A stretch of 11,694 bases of DNA from Acidobacteriota bacterium (GTDB lineage: Bacteria; Acidobacteriota; UBA4820; DSQY01). The position numbers and the translations under genes were made by a program. The stretch covers positions 1 through 11,694 of the forward strand of contig JAEMPZ010000027.1 of NCBI GenBank assembly GCA_022759065.1. The letters run 5' to 3'. The notes below the pieces were generated by a model that saw only the letters and a list, made by a program, of their open reading frames with translations, ran no database searches and was not told the origin of the DNA. Shown here piece after piece: positions 1 through 6,044 of this stretch (the stretch's first letter is position 1; the number at the start of each line of letters is the position of its first letter).

Positions 1-356
1 CCGCGAAGAAGACTGGCCTGCTGTGAACAGGCCAGGTCTTCGAGCCCGGACAAGCAGATCGTCCCTCGCCCGGCCGCCTCGAAAATGCCTGGACGTTCCG
101 CGACGCCAGTGGCGACGCCGCGTTCCACGCCAAGCAGATCTGACTCCAATAGCGTCGCCGGAACTCCTCCGGCCGACCACTCCTGAAATGCCGCCGCCGG
201 GTTGGCCCCATGTTCGTGAATAAAACGGGCCATGAGGGATTTACCGCTTCCGGTCGGCCCCACGATGACAACCGGGCCACGGGCAGGCGCGGCGCGGCGC
301 GCCAGAGAGAGCGCCGCCTTGAAAGCGGGGTCCCTGCCGATCAGCCGCGCGCGCAT
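1..356 (-). CDS. Degenerate sigma-54-activator-type AAA+ protein, N-terminal part
   Basis: This reading frame starts at ATG 356 and is open to the left edge, giving 118 residues. A GGGGGTGAT Shine-Dalgarno stretch sits a few bases upstream. The order of motifs is that of NtrC-family enhancer-binding proteins: LIGRDPAF near the start, Walker A GPTGSGKS at residues 33-40, LLESDLLG at 69-76, then RPGIFEAAGRGT and QQASLLR. No receiver or PAS domain precedes the AAA+ part. Family members use ATP hydrolysis and a GAFTGA loop to remodel sigma-54 RNA polymerase. Here that loop reads GVATGV (80-85), and the Walker B segment, normally GGTLFLDEIG, reads RGTICLSGLE (96-105), so the catalytic Asp-Glu pair is missing. 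I infer an ATP-binding protein that probably cannot hydrolyse ATP or act on sigma-54 normally. It lies on the rsfS strand about 140 nt downstream. I see no convincing promoter in the gap. Confidence 0.75.
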   Translation of the reverse strand, partial: MRARLIGRDPAFKAALSLARRAAPARGPVVIVGPTGSGKSLMARFIHEHGANPAAAFQEWSAGGVPATLLESDLLGVERGVATGVAERPGIFEAAGRGTICLSGLEDLACSQQASLLR

Positions 357-372
357 CGCCAAATCACCCCCA

Positions 373-400
373 GACGCAAGACGAAAGACGCAAGACGTGA
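373..400. repeat. 7-nt microrepeat, GACGCAA/GACGAAA type
   Basis: Four consecutive heptads are visible: GACGCAA, GACGAAA, GACGCAA, GACGTGA. They lie immediately upstream of the AAA+ gene on its 5' side. A second heptad pair, TTTCGAG-TTTTGAG, is at 423-436. Nothing else (no hairpin or clear promoter) is seen between these and the next repeat block. Confidence 0.7.
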
Positions 401-459
401 AAGAGATGTTTTGAGCTGCGGGTTTCGAGTTTTGAGCAATAAAAATAACAGCACCTCAA

Positions 460-501
460 CTCCTAACTCCTAACCCCTGACTCCTAACTCCTAACTCCTA
501 A
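460..501. repeat. 7-nt tandem repeat, CTCCTAA type (six units)
   Basis: Six head-to-tail heptads run from 460 to 501. Five are exactly CTCCTAA; the third (474-480) is CCCCTGA. On the minus strand the unit reads TTAGGAG. The block runs into the 3' end of rsfS: the TAG stop of that gene (498-500) lies inside the last unit. The unit is far too short for a CRISPR repeat and there are no spacers. Confidence 0.85.
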
Positions 502-848
502 CTCATCTTCACGTGCTTAGCGTCCATCCAAATCCGTTCAAGGCCATAGTAGCCCCGCTTCTCTTCAATAAAGAGGTGGACGATAAAGAATCCGTAGTCC
601 ATCAGCACCCACTGGGCTGGCCCCAAACCCTCCACGTGGTGAGGTTTCAGGCCGCAGAGTTCCCGAACGTTTTCCTCTACCCGCTTGGCCATGGACTGGA
701 CCTGCCGCGTGTTGGTGCCGTGGGCCAAAACGAAATAGTCGGTCATGGTGGTAAGCCCTGTAAGGTCAAGAACCACCGGTTCCTCGCCTTTTGCCGCGGC
801 TATCGCTTCCAGAACCGCAGCAAGCGCCTCGCGTTCCTGTTTTGTCAC
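498..848 (-). CDS. rsfS: Ribosomal silencing factor RsfS (Iojap/DUF143 family)
   Basis: This 116-aa protein has the full length and signature of RsfS. TDYFVLAHGTNTRQVQSMA (36-54) is the conserved core strand and helix, and GLGPAQWVLMDYG (74-86) followed by HLFIEEKRGYYGLERIW (91-107) is the C-terminal half. RsfS binds ribosomal protein L14 on the 50S subunit and blocks subunit joining when nutrients are scarce. The start is GTG at 848, which overlaps the nadD stop as GTGA. AAAGGAGGT lies just upstream inside nadD, so translation is probably coupled. It is the last clear gene of the rplU operon. The stop codon and the last serine codon fall within the adjoining TTAGGAG repeat, so the C-terminal residue may reflect repeat invasion. 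Confidence 0.96.
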   Translation of the reverse strand: MTKQEREALAAVLEAIAAAKGEEPVVLDLTGLTTMTDYFVLAHGTNTRQVQSMAKRVEENVRELCGLKPHHVEGLGPAQWVLMDYGFFIVHLFIEEKRGYYGLERIWMDAKHVKMS

Positions 849-1441
849 CCTGACCTCCTTTGCTTATAGAGTCCCTGGCGGTTGATGTACCTGGCCACGG
901 CTGGCAAAACCATGGATTCCCATGGGCGCCCCGCGGCTATGCGAGCCCTGACGCCGCTTGAACTGACATCGAGCGGCCGGGGGCGCAAAAAAATGGTTGA
1001 GTCGCTCCACGCCAGGGTGGCGGGCCATTTTTTGTTGTTCTGGGTTCTCTTCGCGACCACCAGCGTGGCTATCTCGATAATCCGCCGAGGTTGCCTCCAT
1101 CTGGCGAAGTTGTCGAAGCTGTCTTCCCCAAGAAGCAGAAAGAACGTGTCATCCGGCCGCTCCAGCCGCAGCGACTCGAGCGTGCTCACGGTGTAGGAGA
1201 TTCCCCTCCGTTCAACCTCTCGCGTGTCCAAAAGCCAGTTGGCCTTGCCATCAAGAGAAAGCGCCAGCATCGCGCACCGGTGCGCGGCGGAAGCCTCTGG
1301 GTGCCCGGCTTTCAACGGCTGGCGCGCGCATGGGATGAACAGAATCTGATCCAACGCGCAGGCCCGCTCGGCCATCCGGGCCAAACGCGCGTGGCCTTTG
1401 TGCGGCGGATCGAACGTGCCTCCAAAGACGCCGGTTCTCAC
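845..1441 (-). CDS. nadD: Nicotinate-nucleotide adenylyltransferase NadD
   Basis: NadD transfers AMP from ATP to nicotinate mononucleotide, giving deamido-NAD in cytosolic NAD synthesis. The 198-aa product has the nucleotidyltransferase signature GGTFDPPHKGH (7-17), with both HxGH-type histidines, the LGEDSFDNFARW block (104-115) that matches the family's LGxDxLxxFxxW, and a C-terminal SSGVRARI (161-168) corresponding to the ISSTxIR phosphate-binding motif. Length is normal. The start is GTG at 1441, overlapping the obg TGA (GTGA), with a GAGGAAG Shine-Dalgarno inside the end of obg. Placement between obg and rsfS is a common bacterial arrangement. Confidence 0.96.
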   Translation of the reverse strand: MRTGVFGGTFDPPHKGHARLARMAERACALDQILFIPCARQPLKAGHPEASAAHRCAMLALSLDGKANWLLDTREVERRGISYTVSTLESLRLERPDDTFFLLLGEDSFDNFARWRQPRRIIEIATLVVAKRTQNNKKWPATLAWSDSTIFLRPRPLDVSSSGVRARIAAGRPWESMVLPAVARYINRQGLYKQRRSG

Positions 1442-2454
1442 GGTTTTTCTTCCTCGCCCGCTTCCTGCAGGTAGGACCAGGCGGCGCGCAACAATTGTTC
1501 GAGCCCTTTATGCGTTGCCGCGGAGATTTTTCGGTACTGCCATCCGCGTTCAAGGGCATAAGCTCTCAAAGGAGCCTCCTGCTCGGGGTCAAGAGCGATA
1601 TCCGCCTTTGTCCCGACCAGCACGACGGGCTTCTCGGAAAGGCCGGCGCCGTAAGAGCTGAGTTCATTTTCAACAACGCGCACCCTTTCGACAGGGGAGC
1701 TTAAGGTGTCTGACAGGTCAACCAGGTGCAAAAGCACGCGCGTCCGCTCTACGTGTTTCAGAAACTGGTCGCCCAGCCCGGCTCCAAGGTGCGCGCCCTC
1801 GATCAAGCCGGGGATGTCCGCGACGACGAAACTCTGGTGCCTCTCCCATTCGACCACGCCCAAGACGGGCCGCAAGGTCGTGAAAGGGTAGGAGGCTATT
1901 TTCGGCTGGGCGTTGCTTATTGCCGCAAGAAGAGTTGATTTGCCCGCGTTCGGCAGGCCCACAAGCCCCACGTCGGCCAAGAGCTTAAGTTCCAGCCTTA
2001 CCCAACGTTCCTCGCCAGGCTCGCCCGGGTCAAATTCTCTGGGCGTCTGGTGCGTGGCGCTCTTGAACCTGGTGTTGCCACGGCCTCCGCGGCCGCCTTT
2101 CGCCACTATGAACTTTTGTCCAGGTTCTACCAGGTCGGCTATCGGATGGTCTGGCTGGTCTTCGAGATAAACCATGGTGCCGACAGGAACGGTCAGGATG
2201 AGCCTCTTGCCCGAAACGCCCGTCTTGAGGGCGCCCTGGCCGCCCTGGCCGTTTGTCGCCTTAAAAAAGCGCTTGGTGCGGTAAGTTAGGAGCGTGCGGA
2301 CCTGCGGCCTTGCTAAAAGGACGACATCGCCCCCCCGGCCGCCGTCTCCACCATCAGGGCCGCCCTTGGGAACATACTTTTCTCTTCGGAAGCTGACGCA
2401 GCCGGACCCGCCGCGCCCTCCCTTTACGAAGATACGGGCGGAGTCCAGAAACAT
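1438..2454 (-). CDS. obg: GTPase Obg/CgtA
   Basis: Obg is a slow GTPase that binds the 50S subunit during late ribosome assembly and links it to stringent signalling. The 338-aa product begins with the glycine-rich Obg fold (about 1-157; KGGRGGSGCVSFRREKYVPK at 11-30), followed by the G domain. G1 is GLPNAGKS (166-173), the switch-I threonines are FTT (191-193), G3 is DIPG (213-216), and G5 is SA (311-312). The G4 motif reads TKAD (282-285) rather than the canonical NKxD. There is no room for the C-terminal OCT domain seen in some homologues. The ATG at 2454 is 9 nt after the rpmA stop and has no strong Shine-Dalgarno, suggesting coupling to rpmA. Confidence 0.97.
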   Translation of the reverse strand: MFLDSARIFVKGGRGGSGCVSFRREKYVPKGGPDGGDGGRGGDVVLLARPQVRTLLTYRTKRFFKATNGQGGQGALKTGVSGKRLILTVPVGTMVYLEDQPDHPIADLVEPGQKFIVAKGGRGGRGNTRFKSATHQTPREFDPGEPGEERWVRLELKLLADVGLVGLPNAGKSTLLAAISNAQPKIASYPFTTLRPVLGVVEWERHQSFVVADIPGLIEGAHLGAGLGDQFLKHVERTRVLLHLVDLSDTLSSPVERVRVVENELSSYGAGLSEKPVVLVGTKADIALDPEQEAPLRAYALERGWQYRKISAATHKGLEQLLRAAWSYLQEAGEEEKP

Positions 2455-2463
2455 GGGGGATGG

Positions 2464-2718
2464 CTACGCAGAAACCACGTCTACGTAAACCCCTAGACGT
2501 CCGCGGTGGCGGAACCTTACCGCCCCGTCAGCAAGCGCGAAAAGCGTGTCGTCGGAGCCTCGGCCGACGTTCTGGCCCGGCTTGCAGGGCGTTCCTCGCT
2601 GCCGGATGAGAATGGTTCCAGCCTTGACGAGCTGGCCGCCAAAACGCTTAACGCCCAGCCGCTGCGAGTTGCTGTCGCGGCCGTTTCGAGAGCTGCCCTG
2701 TCCCTTTTTATGTGCCAT
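2464..2718 (-). CDS. rpmA: 50S ribosomal protein L27
   Basis: The 84-aa protein matches L27 throughout: [16 protein letters not shown] at the N-terminus, then [26 protein letters not shown] and DGAVRF. L27 sits near the peptidyl-transferase centre, with its flexible N-terminus reaching toward the tRNA CCA ends. The N-terminus begins directly with MAHKKG, without the cleavable leader found in Firmicutes. ATG 2718 is preceded by AGGGAGT. The gene lies 15 nt after rplU and 9 nt before obg, the classical rplU-rpmA-obg order. Confidence 0.98.
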   Translation of the reverse strand: MAHKKGQGSSRNGRDSNSQRLGVKRFGGQLVKAGTILIRQRGTPCKPGQNVGRGSDDTLFALADGAVRFRHRGRLGVYVDVVSA

Positions 2719-2733
2719 GGCGTTACTCCCTAT

Positions 2734-3042
2734 TCAGTCCTTGGAAATACCAAGGATTTCCACCTGGGTAAAAGGCTGGCGGTGGCCGTAAATCTTCTTG
2801 TACTGCTTGCGCCGCTTCTTGTGGAATACCAGCACCTTCTTCAACTGGCCGTCCCCAAGAACCTTTGCCGTGACCATGGCCTCCTTGCCTTCGCCATGAA
2901 CCATGATCTGGTCGCCATCCACTACCAGAAGTGCCGGCCATTCGACCGTGGCCCCTGGTTCCTGCCCCAGCTTTTCAACCTTCAACTTGTCGCCGGCGCT
3001 TACTTTGTGCTGTTTACCGCCGACTTTGACAATAGCATACAT
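2734..3042 (-). CDS. rplU: 50S ribosomal protein L21
   Basis: L21 is a 23S-rRNA-binding 50S protein. The sequence MYAIVKVGGKQHKVSAGDKL at the start, and the KKRRKQYKKIYGHRQPFT stretch near the end, are diagnostic. I place the start at ATG 3042 (102 aa) because GGAGGT lies 4-5 nt upstream. The alternative in-frame GTG at 3048 would fall inside that Shine-Dalgarno. It is the first gene of the operon, with a leader of only about 20 nt from the predicted promoter, so there seems to be no room for a long autoregulatory leader. Confidence 0.97.
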   Translation of the reverse strand: MYAIVKVGGKQHKVSAGDKLKVEKLGQEPGATVEWPALLVVDGDQIMVHGEGKEAMVTAKVLGDGQLKKVLVFHKKRRKQYKKIYGHRQPFTQVEILGISKD

Positions 3043-3068
3043 GACCACCTCCGGTCGTACGAACCAGC

Positions 3069-3097
3069 AATTTAGCAGAAAAAGCGGCCGCTGTCAA
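3069..3097 (-). promoter_or_regulatory. Housekeeping-type promoter for rplU-rpmA-obg-nadD-rsfS
   Basis: On the minus strand, TTGACA (3097-3092) is followed by exactly 17 nt and then TAAATT (3074-3069). This is a perfect -35 box and a 5-of-6 -10 box, placed so that transcription would begin about 20 nt before the rplU ATG. Confidence 0.8.
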
Positions 3098-3151
3098 CTT
3101 GCCTCCACCGCCAGACATTCCGCGATGGAAGTGGGGTGCCTTCGGCGGCGG

Positions 3152-3179
3152 TTGCGCCAGGCGCCCTTTTTGGTATACT
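3152..3179 (+). promoter_or_regulatory. Extended -10 promoter for the PAS/kinase-permease pair
   Basis: TTGCGC (3152-3157), a 16-nt spacer and TATACT (3174-3179) precede the kinase-like gene. TG at 3171-3172 makes TGGTATACT, an extended -10. The expected start site is about 30 nt before ATG 3220. It is divergent from the rplU promoter, with about 55 nt between the two -35 boxes. Confidence 0.6.
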
Positions 3180-3219
3180 TGCCCTGGAGGCGGTTTTGTC
3201 AAGGACGCGAACGGAGAAA

Positions 3220-4332
3220 ATGTCCGGCCAACGCTCCATTGAGACGCTGGAAGGACTCGGTATCGGGTACTACCGCAGCGACAATACCGGCACCTTCGTC
3301 GAGATCAATGAATGCGGGGCCTCGATGCTGGGATATACCACCTCCGAGATGATAGGCCGCATTACCACCCTGGACACCAACGTCAGTTCCGAATACCGGG
3401 AAAAGCTGAAACGCCAGGCTGAAGCCGAAGGATTCGTCGCTTCTTTTGTTTCTCCAACGAGGCGCAAGGACGGGTCGGTTTTTTACGCGGAATGGAGCCT
3501 CAGGCGCCTTGTCGGAGCTGACGGAGAGCCTTTGGGGTACGAGGGGGTCTTCAGGGACGTAAGCGACCAGTTCGCTCAGGCAAAGCAGCAGCAGGAGCTC
3601 ATGGAGAGGCTTCGCCGCGCGAATGAATGGCTGGGGATGCTTTCTCACGTTCAAGAAGATTTGCTATCAGCCCTCGGCCATGACTTGAAGACCCCGCCGG
3701 GGATAGTCCTCGGTTTTTGCGAGCTTTTGCTTCGGGGCCGTTATGGACCATTGCGCCAAGAACAGGAGCGCCCGCTGCGGGCAATCCACAGGAACACCGC
3801 TCAATTGGCCGAAATGTTGGACATTCTGCTGGATTTTTCCCGCTCTCTTCGCAACCTGGATTTGAACCCGGCCGCCCCGTACCCCCTCAATGCGGTGCTG
3901 GCCAAGATGCAGGAGAGGCTTCTCAAAGAGGCAAGACAGCGGAAGGTGAGAATGACCGGCGCCGTGGCGGCGGATGTGCTCACGACCGCCCCTCCAGTGG
4001 TCCTGGAGTCTTTGCTCGAACACGCGGTTCGCAACTCGATATTCCTGTGCGAGGAGGGGGGAGAAATCATCTTTAGCGGGGAACGGACAGCCCAAAAAGC
4101 CCACCTCGTGGTGACGATGCCTGAGCAACACGATGAGCGCCCTCCGGCCCATCGCCTTCTAACGATATTCTTCGCTCTGCCGCCGCCGCAGCCGGGGAGC
4201 GCCGAGCACGCTCCTTACCGGCTCGGCTACGCCGCCGCGCGCTATCTTGCGACGCTGGTCAACGGCCAGATGACATCCAGGCAGGTCGGGGATAAGGGCG
4301 CCGAGGTAAGGATTACCCTGCCCGGCGCGTGA
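3220..4332 (+). CDS. Soluble PAS-domain histidine-kinase-like protein with degenerate ATPase domain
   Basis: I choose ATG 3220 (370 aa), after GGAG, because the predicted promoter and PAS domain fit it. An in-frame ATG at 3136 would lie upstream of the promoter. Residues about 6-115 form a PAS domain (GYYRSDNTGTFVEINECGASMLGY, ending YEGVFRDVSDQ), then a coiled helix. HisKA follows with ALGHDLKTPPG (151-161; His154 the presumed phosphoacceptor) and LLDFSR (203-208). The C-terminal 255-370 aligns by order with HATPase_c but is eroded. The N-box Asn is replaced by His (LLEHAVRNS, 265-273), no DxGxG box is visible, and the G2-like segment reads RLGYAAARYLATLVNG. There are no membrane segments, so it is a cytosolic sensor. 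I infer a weak or inactive kinase that may act as a phosphotransfer or scaffold protein. No response regulator is adjacent. The downstream permease, 7 nt away, suggests a joint role. Confidence 0.8.
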   Translation: MSGQRSIETLEGLGIGYYRSDNTGTFVEINECGASMLGYTTSEMIGRITTLDTNVSSEYREKLKRQAEAEGFVASFVSPTRRKDGSVFYAEWSLRRLVGADGEPLGYEGVFRDVSDQFAQAKQQQELMERLRRANEWLGMLSHVQEDLLSALGHDLKTPPGIVLGFCELLLRGRYGPLRQEQERPLRAIHRNTAQLAEMLDILLDFSRSLRNLDLNPAAPYPLNAVLAKMQERLLKEARQRKVRMTGAVAADVLTTAPPVVLESLLEHAVRNSIFLCEEGGEIIFSGERTAQKAHLVVTMPEQHDERPPAHRLLTIFFALPPPQPGSAEHAPYRLGYAAARYLATLVNGQMTSRQVGDKGAEVRITLPGA

Positions 4333-4339
4333 AAATCCC

Positions 4340-5557
4340 ATGGCCATCGCTCTGGTTATTTTCGCCTTCACCTACATCCTGATCGCCGCGCGCCGTTTCG
4401 CGTTGTTGCCGGTTGGCCGCCCGGCCGGCGCGCTTTTGGGGGCGGCGGCCATGGTGGTTTTCGGCGTCCTTACGCCGGTGGAGGCTTACGGCTCAATTGA
4501 TCTTCGGACGATTTCCCTTCTTTTCGGGATGATGGTCATTACCGGATACTTGCAGGCGGCGCGCTTCTTCCCGGCGCTCTCGCGGTGGGTTTTGCGCCGG
4601 GCAAGTGGCCCGCGAGCGCTTTTGGGGGCGGTCGTCTGGATTTCCGGCGGCGCCTCGGCTTTCTTGGTGAACGACACGGTGTGCCTGATGTTCACCCCCA
4701 TCGTGTTGGCGCTCGCGCTGGAACTCGAAGTTGACGCGCTGCCTCTTTTGATGGCGCTCGCCACGTCGTCCAACATAGGTTCCGTGGCGACGCTCACGGG
4801 CAACCCGCAAAACATGCTAATAGGCACGGCTTCGCACATTCCATACAGGCAGTACTTCTTGATAATGGCTCCTTTGACTGTCTGCCTGCTGGCCGTGAAC
4901 CATTTCCTCCTTTTGAGGTTTTACAGGCGCGAGCTTCAAAAGGCCGCAAGGGCCCGCAAGGGAGCGGGAAAAAGCCTCATCCACAGGCCGCTCATAGTAA
5001 AAAGCCTCGTCGTTCTGGCCTGCGTCGTGGCGGCGTGGCTTTTAGGCGCGGACCTATCCTTTACCGCCGTGGCCGGCGCAGCCACGCTTATTGCGTGGGG
5101 AAGAAGGGAACCGAGAAGGACTTTCGAGAGGCTCGACTGGACGCTCCTTCTGTTTTTTGCCGGCCTCTTCGTTGTTATCGCCGGCGTTGAGAAATCGGGC
5201 GCGGTTACCTGGTTGACAGGGCTTTTCCCAACCGGGGGTGGAATCTGGGGAGCGGTCAACTTCTCCATATTCTCGGTCCTTTGCAGCAACCTTTTCTCCA
5301 ATGTCCCCTTCGTCCTGGTTGCCGCCAAGTGGATAGGCAGCCTGCCATCTCCCGAATTGCACTGGCATCTTCTGGCGCTGACCTCGACGCTCGCCGGAAA
5401 CCTCACGCTTGTAGGCTCAATGGCAAATCTCATAGTAGCGGCGCTATCAAGGGGAGTCCGCCCCGTGGGCTTCAGGGATTACCTCCGCTACGGCGTGCCG
5501 ATAACCATTTTGACGACAGCCATCGGCGTAGCTTACTTGCTCCTTGTTTATCATTGA
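4340..5557 (+). CDS. ArsB/NhaD/SLC13-type anion permease or Na+/H+ antiporter
   Basis: This 405-aa protein is almost entirely hydrophobic helices, with an internal repeat layout typical of the ion-transporter superfamily. [19 protein letters not shown] (54-72), [15 protein letters not shown] (108-122) and [18 protein letters not shown] (145-162) mark the first half. [13 protein letters not shown] (316-328) and [14 protein letters not shown] (353-366) are the matching second-half elements. These paired NDT/NP and SNVP/SxAN loops form the re-entrant substrate site in the family. Substrate cannot be told from sequence; arsenite, citrate, other anions and sodium/proton exchange are all represented in relatives. 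A charged loop (about 195-215) separates the halves. ATG 4340 is 7 nt after the kinase-like gene and lacks a clear Shine-Dalgarno, so coupling is likely. Confidence 0.85.
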   Translation: MAIALVIFAFTYILIAARRFALLPVGRPAGALLGAAAMVVFGVLTPVEAYGSIDLRTISLLFGMMVITGYLQAARFFPALSRWVLRRASGPRALLGAVVWISGGASAFLVNDTVCLMFTPIVLALALELEVDALPLLMALATSSNIGSVATLTGNPQNMLIGTASHIPYRQYFLIMAPLTVCLLAVNHFLLLRFYRRELQKAARARKGAGKSLIHRPLIVKSLVVLACVVAAWLLGADLSFTAVAGAATLIAWGRREPRRTFERLDWTLLLFFAGLFVVIAGVEKSGAVTWLTGLFPTGGGIWGAVNFSIFSVLCSNLFSNVPFVLVAAKWIGSLPSPELHWHLLALTSTLAGNLTLVGSMANLIVAALSRGVRPVGFRDYLRYGVPITILTTAIGVAYLLLVYH

Positions 5558-5604
5558 ACCTGCCTTCCTCCGCGCTGCCGTCTGTCGTCTGCTTGGCCGC
5601 GTTG

Positions 5605-5634
5605 TTGACATCGCCACCGTGGCGGGGATATGCT
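5605..5634 (+). promoter_or_regulatory. Promoter of the microcompartment operon
   Basis: A perfect TTGACA (5605-5610) and TATGCT (5629-5634) are separated by 18 nt. Transcription would start about 15 nt before the BMC-H ATG, leaving just enough room for its GGAGGGG site. The gap 5558-5604 after the permease holds nothing else I can recognise. Confidence 0.6.
5612..5624. promoter_or_regulatory. Candidate operator palindrome between -35 and -10
   Basis: CGCCAC-C-GTGGCG is a perfect 6-bp inverted repeat with a 1-nt centre, lying wholly within the promoter spacer. A dimeric regulator bound here would compete with RNA polymerase, or if MerR-like, twist the long 18-nt spacer. The regulator is not identified in the window. 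Confidence 0.45.
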
Positions 5635-5655
5635 TCGATTGCTGGAGGGGACGAG

Positions 5656-6003
5656 ATGCTTACCCTTGAAGCCCTGGGAATGATAGAGACGCGCGGGTTT
5701 GTCGGGGCAGTGGAGGCGTCGGACGCCATGGTCAAGGCGGCCAACGTTATCCTTGTAGGCAAGGAGTATATCGGCGGAGGCTACGTCACCGTGATGGTTC
5801 GCGGGGATGTTGGGGCCGTCAAGGCCGCCGTTGACGCCGGCGCAGCCGCGGCTAGGCGCGTGGGGGAATTGATTGCGGTCCACGTCATTCCGAGGCCCTT
5901 CGAGCAGGTCGAGGGGATCCTCCCGCAAGGCGAGATCGCTTACGAGACGAGCGAAGCCGCCTCGGGCAAAGCCGGCGCCCCCAAGCGGCCCAAAGGGAAA
6001 TAA
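5656..6003 (+). CDS. Bacterial microcompartment shell protein, BMC-H (PduA/EutM-like)
   Basis: BMC-H proteins form hexamers that tile the facets of protein-shelled metabolic compartments. The 115-aa product has one BMC domain (1-90): [21 protein letters not shown] (7-27), [19 protein letters not shown] (48-66) and [20 protein letters not shown] (69-88), as in PduA and EutM. The pore loop is KEYIGGGY with GGG at 40-42, where PduA has a GSG-type pore. A short Ala/Gly/Lys/Pro tail (91-115) is extra and ends in a basic KRPKGK. The ATG at 5656 has GGAGGGG 5-6 nt upstream. It is the first gene of a two-gene unit with the aldehyde dehydrogenase. No second shell gene is present here. Confidence 0.96.
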   Translation: MLTLEALGMIETRGFVGAVEASDAMVKAANVILVGKEYIGGGYVTVMVRGDVGAVKAAVDAGAAAARRVGELIAVHVIPRPFEQVEGILPQGEIAYETSEAASGKAGAPKRPKGK

Positions 6004-6044
6004 AGACACTCACCACAAAGGCACGAAAGCGGAGAGAATAAATC

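Noticed and set aside
460..501. CRISPR array or telomere-like array
   Set aside because: The unit is 7 nt with no spacers and only six copies; it is a microsatellite-like tandem repeat.
513..2300. Long plus-strand open frames opposite rsfS, nadD and obg
   Set aside because: The minus-strand genes are unmistakable family members; the opposite frames are GC-driven shadows without Shine-Dalgarno sites or recognisable domains.
3171..3180. GTATAC palindrome as an operator between the divergent genes
   Set aside because: It is simply part of the TGGTATACT extended -10 box and is too short to support a separate site.
3136..3219. 28-residue N-terminal extension of the PAS protein from ATG 3136
   Set aside because: It runs through the proposed extended -10 promoter, has no Shine-Dalgarno, and lies before the PAS domain start.
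5281..5655. Upstream extension of the BMC shell gene overlapping the permease
   Set aside because: The BMC domain begins exactly at ATG 5656 behind GGAGGGG; the frame before it is a shadow of the permease and crosses the promoter.
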